Positions 1 through 10,394 of a stretch of 64,000 nucleotides of DNA are shown one piece after another. Source of the stretch: Dolomedes plantarius (taxonomy: Eukaryota > Arthropoda > Arachnida > Araneae > Dolomedidae). How positions within the stretch are numbered: the stretch's first letter is position 1; the number at the start of each line of letters is the position of its first letter. The position numbers and the translations under genes were made by a program. Below the pieces are notes generated by a model. That model was not told the origin of the DNA. It saw only the letters and a program-made list of their open reading frames with translations, and ran no database searches. The stretch is from the NCBI GenBank assembly GCA_907164885.2, contig OU015495.1, positions 96,209,332 to 96,273,331 of the forward strand, written 5' to 3'.

Positions 1-755
1 ATATATGCGAGTTGATAGTCAATTAAACAGAATAACAGACTTTTTACACTCAAATTCATTTAACACCTATTCAGCCCGTTTGCTTGTGTTAAACAAATAT
101 TTGTTTCAGAAAACAAATTTTGAATCTATCATGAGCTAGGGAAGTGTGAAATTTTAATATGATTTGATTGGATGACAGGTAATTTGTACAGTTTCCGTTA
201 AAAGGAGAGTCGCGTCGTTTGTAGATGAATCTGCCGAATAATCTGATGAATTTTTAAATGTATCGACAAGTTGGTATATCTGACTTGACCTGACATGAAT
301 CCGCCTCAAATTTTGATTACTATGAGTGAAACAGAAAATAGAGTCCTTGGCTAATAAACAATAAAAGCCATGGAATGAAATGCTTAGTGTGTTTTAGCAT
401 TATGAAGTCACTACAAAATGACCAATTATTCATTTATCAGACTTATTTCCATATTTTATTGAATTATTTTTGCGAACCTCTCACTTATCTTATTACGTAT
501 TATTTTCACCTTTAACAATTCTGATAATGTCCTGCTGTGGAGCTATCAGTTCACTTCCGTTTTCTGAATGTTCGTCCCGGGTTTAAAACATGACACCTCC
601 TGTTTTATTATTATTATTTAATTTTTTTCCTTTTTAAACCTTTCACTTCACTTTATTAATTTATCAACTTAAAAAAAATTACATTAATTTTTATTGGTAA
701 GTGCCTAATTTAAGACTTTTTAATTTGCTGAGCATTATTTGATCACAATTGTCAC
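1..755. other. AT-rich intergenic DNA, no feature seen
   Basis: No open frame with recognisable protein similarity, no inverted repeat and no tRNA-like promoter was found by reading. The only texture is short A and T runs. Confidence 0.5.
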
Positions 756-758
756 TTA

Positions 759-944
759 GGGCCTGTTCACATAGGAGTCCGTGGCGTTGCGTTAAGGAAA
801 AGATGACGTTGAGACGAAAATAAACCAATCATTGGCGTTAAAAAGTTCATTGCTAATCGTTTGGAGGCCTATGATTGGTTTATTTTCATCTCAACGTCAT
901 CTTTTCCTTAACGCAACGCCACGGACTCCTATGTGAACAGGCCC
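759..944. mobile_element. Harbinger-type MITE, copy 1 (186 bp)
   Basis: Two arms of about 75 bp are inverted copies of each other. They begin GGGCCTGTTCACATAGGAGT and are separated by a short unique middle. The element is flanked on both sides by the trinucleotide TTA (756-758 and 945-947). A 3-bp TWA target duplication with GGGCC-type ends is the habit of PIF/Harbinger elements, so that assignment follows from family knowledge. No coding capacity. A sister copy of exactly the same length lies at 4154-4339. Confidence 0.85.
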
Positions 945-1227
945 TTAATTACTGGAAATAAAGTCTTTGACCATGGAGCTCCAACAACTTTAAATTCCTC
1001 GATCCTTGAATAGATTTATGATAGCGTAAATCAAAAATTAATCATACAAGAATTTTTCATTATGGCATCTGCAAAAACGATATAATTTTGAAAACGTGCG
1101 GCAGGTTTTTTTTGAATCTGATTAAAGTGTGTTTTCTTTAAGAGTTTGATTTTGTCGTTTATCAGCAATCTTTTCCGAGCCTGACTACTTCATAGGACAA
1201 GTGGTTCAGACAACTGGGCTGCGAAAG

Positions 1228-1887
1228 ATGCGAAGATTGACCTATTTGTCAAAGACCAAATACATTGCAGACTGGAGGGCACCCGTTTTAACCCACAGTT
1301 TAGAATCTGGACTCGTCACAATTTTCTGCAGCAAAGGCTTGGAGCCTCTGAAGTTTTGGAGCAAGAACGTCAGCGGAGGTTGCATAAAGCGCATTACGGC
1401 CGAAAACATCGAGGGTCTTGTCACGGAAATAACATCTCCGGCCTTCTGCCAGACCTTCATTTCACTGCGGATGCACCCGATGCAGAAAATTGGAACATCC
1501 CTGCCAGTTTTGAATTTAGTCGTGGAATACCTTGGCAAGCCGTTTTGCTTTGAAATTCAGGTCAGAGATAGTCGGAATATGAAGCGCAGGTATCGCCTGA
1601 GTACATGCCAAACGCAAAACAAGCTGAGTCCACTTCTCTGCCACATGCCACTTAAGTTGACTTTGGGGTGGAATAAGATTCAGATTGATCTACTGGCGCT
1701 GACAAAGTGGTCGTACGATAGCTATTACGCTGAGTTTCTGGGGTTACAAATTTATGCAAACTGCAGGTTGCGATGGGCATACTTCTCAGACAGAAAGTAT
1801 CAGGAAGTAGAACTACCTGAAGATTTGAGACTCAGAGTGCCACGTTCCCGATATATACCTGAAAAATTAGGTCAAGATGTGCCTTGA
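1228..1887 (+). CDS. CFAP20/BUG22-like ciliary protein (divergent, single exon)
   Basis: The frame encodes about 219 residues from the first ATG. From roughly residue 23 it follows the CFAP20 (cilia- and flagella-associated protein 20, BUG22) fold along its whole length. Landmarks include CIKRIT near the start, FEIQVRDSRNMKRRYR in the middle, then LGWNKIQIDL, LQIYANCRLRWAYFSDR and the closing ELPEDLRLRVP. CFAP20 is an axonemal inner-junction protein of cilia and flagella and is normally highly conserved; this copy departs from the usual sequence at many positions, so a paralogue is more likely than the main gene. The frame is open back to 1150, and TTTATCAG just upstream of 1165 could be a 3' splice site, so the true start may be in an earlier exon. 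No intron interrupts the domain, which suggests a retrocopy or a last exon. No stops or shifts, so it may be functional. Confidence 0.8.
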   Translation: MRRLTYLSKTKYIADWRAPVLTHSLESGLVTIFCSKGLEPLKFWSKNVSGGCIKRITAENIEGLVTEITSPAFCQTFISLRMHPMQKIGTSLPVLNLVVEYLGKPFCFEIQVRDSRNMKRRYRLSTCQTQNKLSPLLCHMPLKLTLGWNKIQIDLLALTKWSYDSYYAEFLGLQIYANCRLRWAYFSDRKYQEVELPEDLRLRVPRSRYIPEKLGQDVP

Positions 1888-2182
1888 ACTATCCGGTGTT
1901 AAGCATTTTGTGATTATCTTTGCTTTTAATTTTTCCGATTTATTAATATTTAAAATACTTTGTATCACATTTCATCATCGTATTTACATATCTTTTTTTT
2001 TTCAGTTTCTTTGGTGTGTAGTTTGTGTTTTAATGCTCTTGAATGTAATAGCGTGTAAAACATTCGAGGAATTTATGGAATGTTAAATTTGTTTGATTTA
2101 GACAAAAAAAAAATGAAACATCCCTTTAAGAGATTTCAAATATATTTAACTGCGTTGTTTGAATATTTTCATACACAAGTTC

Positions 2183-2626
2183 CATAGGCGTAGCATGCTT
2201 CAAACTTTTTTTTTTTTGGGGGGGGGGAGGCATGAATTGAATTCAGTTAGGGCCCTCCTCAGCGCATTGACTGCCGGACGATCCTTAAAATATGAAATAT
2301 GATTTTTTTAAAAATTGAATAACAATAGAATTGATGTTTGAGTAGTATTCAAAAGTTATACAATGAGAAAAATAAATATAATATATATAATATGAGAAAA
2401 GAAATATAGCATCGAATTTTTTATGTATCATATCATTGTTTAAAATTATGTTAAGGCTAAAGACATAATTGGAATCTTCAGTTTCACAGTTTGAAAAGGT
2501 GAAAAAAACCAGCTTTCTTAAAAGTTTTCTACAATTTTCCAATTTTAAATGAACTTCTATTAATGTTTTAATTTATTTCAAGTTAAGTTAGGGGGGATGG
2601 CACGTGCCCCCCGACGCTAGCCTATG
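2183..2626. mobile_element. probable MITE with CATAGGC ends
   Basis: The left end CATAGGCGTAGC followed by a T-run and G-run is mirrored at the right by a C/G-rich tract ending in GCTAGCCTATG. Between them is AT-rich non-coding DNA with no transposase. The ends are short and imperfect and I see no clean target duplication, so the superfamily is left open. Confidence 0.5.
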
Positions 2627-2995
2627 CCATGTTCAGTTACCTGGCTACCTGGTAACGAGAAAGTTTTAAACTTCGAACACAGGCGCCTCCTCCATAAGTG
2701 CGGTTTCTACAGGTTGCTCAACATCGGGTAAAAATTTTGCTTAGTTTCAATGAAATAACTTGGTTGCAAATTGTGTTGTTTGCAAAACTATGATGCCACC
2801 TTGTTAGCTTTTTCGTCGGCGTGGGAAAAAATTTTTTTCAGCTAGGCTTCGTTGGTAGAAGATTACTTCTATTAAATAGTATAGCAGAAACCTGTCAAAA
2901 TCGACAATTTAAAAAAAAAATAAACTCATAGCAATCATCTAATGTAAACTTTTTGTGATTGACAAAAATATGTTACAACTTCATTCAAATACTGA

Positions 2996-3520
2996 GATCT
3001 TTATTTTGATACCTCAACCATATTTTTACAATTAGCCATTTACTCAAAACAGGTATCACAGTAAAAAACCTTATAGCGCTAGCATGCGGAAAATGTTAAT
3101 GTATAGTATTATCTCTACTTTAGGACTGATCATGGAATACCTTGCACCCACTAAATATCTGACACTGAACCGAACGCCTTATGTATATTAACGCTATGAA
3201 AATTAAGGAGGTATTACAAATGGAATGATTTTAAAATTTCAAATTTCAAATGTTGCGAGATAGAAAAGTAAATGTAAATAATGAAGCGAGCTCGCTCACG
3301 CCATCTAACGGTAGAGCAAATATTTGCATGACGCATGCTTCTCCCATAGACATTACATGGGAACTTTGCCACTCCTCCACACTCGAACCGTTGCCTCAAT
3401 CTCCTTTTTCAGTTCGATTGGGACATCTACACAGTAAGACCTTTATTTTGATACCTTCACCATATTTTTATGTTCAGCCGTTCTCCAAAAATAAGTCCCA
3501 AAGTATAAAAACCTTATAGA
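2996..3520 (+). repeat. pair of direct repeats about 80 bp long
   Basis: The segment 2996-3077 (starting ATCTTTATTTTGATACC and ending AAACCTTATAG) recurs in the same orientation at 3439-3520 with substitutions and small gaps. The intervening 360 bp show no protein similarity. This could be two ends of one element or two copies of a repeat family; the sequence does not decide. Confidence 0.55.
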
Positions 3521-4013
3521 AATAATTTTAAAGCCCATTACTCATTTTAATGGATTTACGGCGTTTATTTGGAAATAAACTCTCTAAAAGAGAGGACATT
3601 CATTGAAAAGTTAATTTAACTTCGCATACTGTTTATGTTTACATGAATGACAGTTTCATTTTAAATTTTATAAATTTGTACGTACACAATTCACTGTGTG
3701 TCTTCATAATTCAATAGCAGCATGAAAATCAAAAATATTGTTATATAATGCCAAATGCTGAATATACATTGCTCAAAAAAATTAGGGGAGCATACAAAGA
3801 AGTTAAGAAAACCGTGCGAGACAGACACGTATTGGCATAAAATGGATAGTACACGCGTATCGATGCGCAATACAGAAAAAAAGACGTAAAAAATTTGTAA
3901 TTAAGCTTTAATTCTTTGAAAATATGGAAAAAACATGAAAAGATGATTTAGGGCAACAATTTGGTTACATGTAAACGATAAAAAAAGTATTGTTTAGAAA
4001 TGATGCAAGATTT

Positions 4014-5236
4014 TTAATATGGCGTGTGGTCTCCTCGAACAGCTAAGACTGCTGCACACCTATTTTCCACGGATGCGATGATGTTATCGATAAAACTTTG
4101 GGGAATACTGTTCCACTCCTCAAGAAGTGCAATCTCCAAGTCTCGGAGACTAAGGGCCTGGTCACATAGGAGTCCGTTGCGTAGCGTTAAGGGAAAGATG
4201 ACGTTGAGACAAAAATAAACCAATCATAGGCGTTAAAAATTTCATTGCTAATCGTTTGGAAGCCTATGATTGGTTTATTTTCGCCTTAACGCCATCTTTT
4301 CCTTAACGCAACGCAACGGACTCCTATGTGAACAGGCCCTAAAAGGAGGCCTTGGTCTCGCAGCAATGCGTCATCCGAGCATGTCCCAAATATGCTCTAT
4401 TGGATTCAGGTCAGGAGAGCACGCTGACCATTCCATATGCTGTATTGTTTCAGCTTCAAGCATGTTCTCCACAAGACGAGCTGTATGTGGTCTGGTATTA
4501 TCATGCTGGAAAACAAAGGAATCTCCAATGGCTGCAGCGCAAGGTATGACATGAGGTCTCAGTATCTGGTCTGCATACCTTCGGTACCATTCAAAGTACC
4601 ATTCCGAATGATATGCAGGTCCGTACGTCCACCAATACTGATTCCACCACATACCATAAAACCAGCTCGTCTGTATTGTGACCTTTCACGAACGAATGTG
4701 GGGTTATTTCGAGTGTCCCTTTCCCTTCATACCAAAACACGTCGGGTGTCACACTCCAGACTGAATCGGGACTCGTCTGTAAACAGCACTTGGCTCCAAT
4801 CATGTTGCTCCCAATCTCGATGTTCAGAAGCCCATCTTCTTCGGGCCGCACGGTGACGTGAGGTCAACGGAATGCAGACCATTGGCCTACGTGCATAGAG
4901 AACTCCCTGATGAAGCCCATTACGTACTGTTTGGCTGGGCACCCTTCGTCCTGTTGCCAAGAGCAACTGTCTTTGCAGCTGAGTAGCATTGTCTGTTCTG
5001 TTTCGACGAGCTGTTAACAGTATATACCGGTCATCAGTTGCTGTAGTGGCGCGTGGCCGACCTTGCCCTGGTCGACGTCTAACATTCCCTGTTTCTTGGA
5101 ATCGATTCCACAGCCTTGCAACGACACTTCTGGCGACTCCAACAGCGTCCTCGACACTACGTTATGTTTGCCCGGATTCAAGCCTGCCTATAATACGCCA
5201 TACCATCGATTCCGGTAAATCACGTTGTTGACGCAT
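4014..5236 (-). pseudogene. Tc1-like DDE transposase, broken
   Basis: Read on the minus strand from an ATG at 5236. In order: an N-terminal helix-turn-helix region (VWRIIGRLESGQT, then WNRFQETGNV), the first catalytic aspartate in FTDESRFSLE, the second in FQHDNTRPHTARL, and the catalytic glutamate in SPDLNPIEHIWD. The C-terminus ends VRGDHTPY as in related elements. Early in the frame GQT is followed by a stop codon; at least two frameshifts occur in the middle, and a 186-bp MITE plus its 3-bp duplication splits the last sixty or so codons. The three catalytic acids are still readable, so this was once a DD(34)E enzyme. It cannot now make a full protein. Confidence 0.9.
4154..4339. mobile_element. 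Harbinger-type MITE, copy 2, inside a Tc1 transposase gene
   Basis: Same structure and same length (186 bp) as the copy at 759-944, flanked by TAA on both sides (4151-4153 and 4340-4342). It sits inside the C-terminal coding part of the Tc1 transposase: the protein reads up to a proline-rich stretch, is interrupted, and resumes at SLRDLEIALLEEWNSIPQ. It is therefore younger than the Tc1 insertion. Confidence 0.9.
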
Positions 5237-5518
5237 TTTCAAGTCACCTTTTCTCAAAAAGAATAACTGAGCAATCGAATTTCATAGTTAAGGCAGTGAA
5301 ACAGATGTTTCTGCAACATCCCGATTTCCGCCCTTATGTTCTTTTTCTGGTTTTTGACGTCATGAACTTTGATTTGCATATGAAGTTTTCTTCTTTTGTT
5401 TCCTGTTAGGCTTTGAATTATGGATGATTTATTTTATGTTACTTATTGGTGTAAGTATTTGCGTAATTTCGTTAAAACCATGTGCTCCCCTAATTGTTTT
5501 GAGCAGTGTAGTTCTTAA

Positions 5519-5942
5519 GGCTGCTGTGTACTAACCTTATTGGATCCGCACACCTCCATGTTTACCCATGGCGAAAATGTGTCGAAGGATTGACGATTTG
5601 GATTTGAAGATTTTTTATAAAAAATTGCACTCCGTAATAAATAAAGAAATTTTACACCTTGGTAATTTTACATTTTTCGTTTTTTTTAAAAAACACAAAT
5701 AATATTTTTAAATGTAAATTATTCATAGAAAAAATCTGTCATAGCGTGTTATAGCCTAATTTCCTTTGGTGGACGAAATTTATAAAATGAATCCTGTTGC
5801 AAGGCACAGAAAAGTTCAGGCTATCTGAAAATACCATTTTTACTGGATTATCAGCATTTATGTAGCTGTAATTAGTAGACAAATTTTCTCCTTAGGTTAA
5901 CCCTGAGGTGAGTGAATCTAATAGGGTTAATACACAGCAGCC
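5519..5942. mobile_element. TTAA-flanked MITE family T, copy 1
   Basis: The left end reads GGCTGCTGTGTACTAACC after a TTAA (5515-5518). The right end is its inverted copy, ending ACACAGCAGCC and followed by TTGA, a mutated TTAA. Internal sequence is shared with copies near 19.2, 48.9 and 59.2 kb. A TTAA target is typical of piggyBac elements; no transposase is present, so the superfamily is inferred from the target only. The left end lies 7 bp beyond the Tc1 element. Confidence 0.8.
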
Positions 5943-5946
5943 TTGA

Positions 5947-6520
5947 ATGATCTTTTACTTGCAGAAATTTTACTGACACAAGCGGATCACAAGCGCTTTC
6001 AGTGTGATATGAATCGATAGGTGATTATCGCATTGATAAATGGAATGCAAACACTAGTAAGAATAAAAGTATAAAGTTTTGAAATATTGTTTTGTGAGAT
6101 AAAATCTGATTTTGTTTTTAAATTCTTAATGAAGTTTCATCTTTCCAAACTTTCTGTTGCTTTTAGACATTATCTTAGATCAGAAGTAATATATATTTCT
6201 TACATTCACTGTTTTTCGAGAACAATGACGTAGAATCAAAATATTTTATGTACGTATTTTTAAAAAATACGGTTAATATCTCAGTCAGGAATTTTATAAT
6301 TTTCCACAACCCAACAGATTTTACCCTTTGAAAGAACAAAATGGTTTCTGAAATAACTCCAGATTTATGGTAGTATGATAGAGGAAAAATCGTGCATAAT
6401 GTCGACGGATCTGGCAAATTGATTCTGTGTTGGGGGTTCTATATTTTGAGGTATGAAGGGCACTAAATTAGTTTTGCCAATGACTTACCGACAAGGGGAA
6501 TAGTGGGGAACACGTGCAGT
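5947..6520. other. intergenic DNA, no feature seen
   Basis: AT-rich sequence without inverted repeats or recognisable coding. It ends at the target duplication of the next hAT element. Confidence 0.4.
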
Positions 6521-6704
6521 CCTTAAAGCAGTGGTTCTTAACCTTTTTAATAGTCAACACCCCCTTGAATCTGAAAATAAGCTCTCGCACCCCCTTGAAA
6601 AATGTTTCTATTTTTTATTTAGGAAAATATATTTATTGCAAGATAATTTATTTATTGCATAAAAAAACTAATACATTTACAATACATACTATATCATCTA
6701 TATA

Positions 6705-7923
6705 CACTGAAGTGCCACTGAATTAGGGATACCTACCTAGTAACGAGTTGGGCCACTTCTGGCCTTGATAACGGCTGCCACATGACGAGGCATAGATTCA
6801 ACAAGTTTCTGCAAACGTTCCACGGGAATGGCTTGCCAAATATTAGCTAAAGCTGTCCATAATTCAGTAAGGTTCTTTGGTGCTGTGTGATGGCCTTTCA
6901 CGCCTTGTTCCAAAACATCCCAAAGATGCTCAATAGGATTTAAGTCAGGGCTTCTAGGTGGCCAATTCATGACAGAGAAGTCAGAGGAATGCTCATCCAA
7001 CCAGCCAGTAGCCAATCGGGACTTGTGAGAGGTACAGTTTTCTTGCTGGAAAACTCCATTACCGTGCGGAAAACAGAACAGCATAAACGGATGGCGGTGA
7101 TCACCCAGCAACTCTACGTACCGAATTGCATTGAGGGAGGTTTGTACACGCACCAAAGATCCCAAACTGTGCCACGAAAAATCACCCCAGACCATGATTG
7201 AGCCACCATGCCTTTGTACAGTTCCAGCCAGGCATGCAGGATCCATGGCTTCATGAGCCTGACGCCATATTCTCAGCCTCCCGTCGGCGTTAAGTAGTCG
7301 GAATCGAGACTCATCACTCCATGCTACTCGTTTCCAGTCCTCTACACTCCAGTCTCTGTGCTCTCTTGCCCAGGCAAGACGTGCAGCCCGATGGCGAGTA
7401 TAGAGCAATGGTACTCTCGTAGGTCGACGGCTCCCGAAACCCATACGGTGAAGCTAGCGTTGCACAGTCCGTTTACTGACTGTACGACTGGCACCGTCAT
7501 TAAACTGGGTGGTGATTTGAGCTAACGTTTGGCTTCGCTGGCTACGTACAATACGCCTGAGCCGTCTCTCACACGCACTGTCAAGGCTAATTGTCCTTTG
7601 CAGTTTGCCCGATCGCTAGTTTTTTTTCCACCATCCATGTATTCTTGGTATACTCTTGACACTGTCGACCTTGAAAATCCTAGCTGTCTGACGATTTCGG
7701 AAATTGAATGGCCCATTCGTCGCGCACCTACGATTTGTCCGCGATTGAAGGCGTCTAAATCAGGCAGTTTACCCATACTGGCAATTCCAACAACTAATTC
7801 AGAACGACCACAGTACGCGCTATATATGCAGTTACCACAGCGCCTTCACTTGCGCATACATGATGCGCAGCGCTACACAATTTGCATAGGCTTTGCTATC
7901 CCTAATTCAGTGGCACTTCAGTG
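6705..7923 (-). mobile_element. Tc1-like DNA transposon nested in the hAT element
   Basis: 1219 bp with the inverted end CACTGAAGTGCCACTGAATT at both sides and TA flanks (6703-6704 and 7924-7925). The right TA runs into a short (TA)n tract. It encodes the transposase described separately. Length and ends are those of a full-size Tc1 element. Confidence 0.94.
6737..7776 (-). pseudogene. Tc1-like transposase with one frameshift, one stop and a changed catalytic residue
   Basis: Begins MGKLPDLDAFNRGQIVGARR with a helix-turn-helix (SISEIVRQLGFSRSTVSRVYQEY). A frameshift falls just after LTVRER, and an in-frame TAG follows RTVQR. The remaining 235 codons are open and hold the DDE domain. The first aspartate is in WSDESRF; the position normally held by the second aspartate reads FQQENCTSH, so glutamate replaces aspartate; the third acid is in SPDLNPIEHLWD. 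The C-terminus RSGPTRY is intact. Even with the frame mended the altered second acid would probably abolish catalysis, so I regard this as a dead copy. Confidence 0.92.
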
Positions 7924-7955
<32 letters not shown>

Positions 7956-8147
7956 CTTTTTTGAAGATACAGATTGATTATTGATAAACAATTAGTGTTC
8001 TGATTTGGAAATGGTTGACAAAATATAAACACTTTGTAGCAAAACCATTATTTATTTAAAAATAGATACTCACTTGCGCATACATGATGAGCAGCGCTAC
8101 ACAATTTGCATAGGCTTTGCTATCCCTAATTCAGTGGCACTTCAGTG
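7847..8147 (+). repeat. duplicated 77-bp Tc1 end
   Basis: The last 77 bp of the Tc1 element (7847-7923) recur at 8071-8147 with a single mismatch. Only this end is present, so it is either a deleted sister element or a local duplication; about 150 bp including (TA)n lies between. Confidence 0.85.
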
Positions 8148-8671
8148 TATATATAAATGAATGTTTGTTTGTTCGTATTTTATGCGCTGCCGTACCGTTC
8201 ATCCGATTGCGATGACACTTGGAAAACTTATTGCGTGAATTTTCGTGAAGGTTATAGACTATTTTCATCCCGCTACGACGTTCCATTCCCGAATTATGTT
8301 AGAACAAGTTTGCGCGGTATCAACGGATATTTTTTTCAAATCCATTGTAACATTTCATTGTTGCCAATTAAATTATAACATTTCCGAAAAAATAAATAGA
8401 CATGAATTAAAAACGTGATTTATTCATATATTGGCACATGCAAAAATGAATTTGATGTATTATTTCCATATACGTGGCAACGCCGGAATATTTCTTTTTA
8501 AAAATGAAAATATAAGGATGGAAAGTCATTCATTTTCAATGAATGTGTTATCTATCAATTTCAAGAATCGAAACTATCCCAAGCTACCTGTTCAAACTCA
8601 AATATACTGAAGGACAAGTTGACTTAGCTAGAAACACGTGCGTCTAGCCTTGATGCGATGATTTATATAAC

Positions 8672-8831
8672 TGAAGTGACATTGAAACATAGCAGATGAT
8701 TTAGTTTTGAGAAAGAATTACAATCATGAAATACGTGTATATTATAATTAAGAAAGTCTGAAAGTGGCATTGAAACGTAGCAGACGATTTAGTTTTGAGA
8801 AAGAATTCCAAGCATGAAATACGTGCATATA
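8672..8831 (+). repeat. two tandem units of about 70 bp in the Helitron
   Basis: The block around CAGATGATTTAGTTTTGAG at 8672-8744 is repeated at 8759-8831 with about ten differences, including the same closing ATGAAATACGTG. No coding role seen. Confidence 0.75.
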
Positions 8832-8930
8832 CTTTTTCTATAATAATTATCAGATTTGATGTATTTTAATATTGAATGTGATCTCAATCCATTCAAACGT
8901 TATTGACTAGTTGTAAATTAATGCTTTAAA

Positions 8931-9397
8931 ATGCCCAAAAAGAGAAGAGCAACTTTTAATCCTGCAGAAGTAAGGGCAAAATGTCAAAGATTGTTGAGGA
9001 ATGAGCAATGTGATGAAAAAAAAACAGAAGAGCGCGAAGACAACAGAATTCGAAATGCAGTTAGACGAACAGAAGAATCTGAAGAAAAACATTGCCAAGC
9101 GCGCGAAGCCAACAGAATTCAAAATGCAGTTAGACGCACACAAGAATCTGAAGAAAAAACATTCCCAAGAGCTCGAAGGCAATAGAATTCGAATTGGAGT
9201 GATCCGAAGCAGTGAGACTGATGAAGAAACTTTTAACGCGTCGAAGATACGATCGTCTTCGGGCTTCAACATCGAAAGGAGAGGAAAGCGATGAACAACG
9301 ACAGCACCGACAACAAACTAATGCTATTTGCAACCGCAAAAGAATTTTAGCGAAAACTTTAGAACATCATAACATGAGGCTAATCATTGAAAAAAAA
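8931..9397 (+). pseudogene. charged-repeat N-terminal protein of a Helitron, frameshifted
   Basis: Starts MPKKRRATFNPAEVRAKCQR and continues into an Arg/Glu-rich array with a unit of about 22 residues: two copies of a block like NRIRNAVRRTEESEEK, then a third in another frame (NRIRIGVIRSSETDEE), then RRRYDRLRASTSKGEESDEQ in yet another. Two frameshifts are therefore needed to read the array through. Such basic/acidic repeats followed by CNRKR are familiar from the N-terminal region of proteins encoded by arthropod Helitrons; that link is from memory of the family and is moderate. The frame ends 40 bp before the Helitron terminus, so no replication-initiator or helicase domain follows. Confidence 0.6.
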
Positions 9398-9879
9398 TAA
9401 TAGCAGAAACTGAATCCCGAGCGAAGCCGGGTAATACATCTAGTTACATATAAAACAATGTTGTTACGAATTTTACGAGTCTATGGTAATCTAGCCAAAT
9501 ATGAGAGTTATCGCGAAATTGGCGACGGATTTGGTGACTTATTTTGGTCGCCAAATGGTATAATACATGCTATACATACATACATACAATTACAATACAT
9601 ACTACTAGATCCAGTAATTTTAATATAATAATCAAAATAACAGACGAGGAAAAAGCAAGCAAGCGCAGTTAGTAACCGATTCTAAAGAATGTCGAGAGAA
9701 TACGAGACTTTTCCCCCCTCTTTCCTCAGCAGCCTTACCTACAGAGTGAATAGAATCGTCTTGGCACTATGCCAACCGTGGTTCTTCGTACTGTGGTCGG
9801 ACTGTATATTATTACATATAAAACGATATCTACATTTTTAATGGCTACGTTGTTGCTGTTTGTTCTTAATTATCCTTTT

Positions 9880-10193
9880 AAAACGAGGATATTTTTTGAA
9901 AGAGCCCTCATAAGTCATCAGAAAGCATTTAAGCGATTTCTGGCTTTTGTTTTGATGGGCAAAAGTGATAAACTCATTTCACAAAGGTAAGTGGTGGCAA
10001 ATGGTAAAAGTGTCTCTAATGCTGCTTTTGCCAATTCTAGATAAAGTTCTATTTGCGTACACCAGAACTGTTCTATGTCCAGTTTTTTTTAAAATTCCAT
10101 TTCAATACGTGCATTGTCTCGTATTGCGATAAGATTGTCTTTTAATAAAATGTTGTCGTCCATTGATTTAAGGTGAAACAAAAATGGATCCAT
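9880..10193 (-). pseudogene. hAT transposase C-terminal remnant
   Basis: On the minus strand the sequence reads from MDPFLFHLKSMDD through KAALETLLPFATTYLCEMS to IKTKARNRLNA. This is the C-terminal region of hAT transposases of the ZBED5/SCAND3-like type, in which the phrase around LPF.TTYLCE.FS and the IK.K.RN.L motif are conserved. Stops occur after the EF of an early segment and after RLNAF. It lies inside the hAT element, with the same orientation expected of its own gene; the upstream catalytic half has been deleted or displaced by nested insertions. Confidence 0.75.
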
Positions 10194-10394
10194 CTACTAA
10201 TTTTGCTTATATTTCCCGTGGAAAAGTATCCATCAAATGATTCACTCAATTGGTAATTTTCATTAAATATTTAGAACCTTCTCTCGCACCCCTCGAAATG
10301 CTCTCTCGCACCCCTGGTTCGGAACCACAGCCTTAAAGGAATAAATAAAGACTTCAAGATCTATTTAATCTGTAACTGGAGGGCGCATTTTAAA

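Larger units (their letters stand above)
3767..5508 (-). mobile_element. Tc1-like DNA transposon, interrupted by a MITE
   Basis: Both ends carry the inverted repeat CA(T/C)TGCTCAAAA..AATTAGGGGAGCA, flanked by the TA dinucleotide expected of Tc1/mariner (3765-3766 and 5509-5510). The span of 1742 bp includes 189 bp of a later MITE plus its target duplication, leaving about 1.55 kb for the original element. The transposase inside is read from right to left. Confidence 0.92.
8148..9443 (+). mobile_element. Helitron, non-autonomous
   Basis: The right terminus shows the Helitron signature: a short hairpin (CCCGAGCGAAGCCGGG) followed about 10 bp later by CTAG at 9440-9443, with a T immediately outside. 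The left part opens with a TATATA / ATGAATGTTTGTTTG leader and a GC-richer block typical of arthropod Helitron 5' ends. The exact left base is uncertain (between about 8142 and 8160) because it abuts the duplicated Tc1 end. It contains a charged repeat ORF and a tandem pair of about 70 bp. No helicase is present. Confidence 0.72.
6529..10330 (-). mobile_element. hAT transposon carrying nested insertions
   Basis: The left end CAGTGGTTCTTAACC and the right end (inverted: CTGTGGTTCCGAACC) are typical hAT terminal repeats. They are flanked by a perfect 8-bp target duplication CCTTAAAG at 6521-6528 and 10331-10338. Just inside each end is a subterminal phrase CTCTCGCACCCC, seen once at the left (slightly altered) and twice at the right. 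The 3802-bp interior contains a complete Tc1 element, a second copy of one Tc1 end, a Helitron, and a transposase remnant on the minus strand. All of these are younger than the hAT except its own transposase. Confidence 0.92.

Noticed and set aside
1242..1538. Minus-strand frame of 98 codons
   Set aside because: Antisense shadow of the CFAP20-like frame.
4437..4856. Plus-strand frame of 139 codons
   Set aside because: Antisense shadow of the Tc1 transposase.
9130..9339. Minus-strand Cys/Arg-rich frame
   Set aside because: Antisense shadow of the charged repeat array of the Helitron protein.
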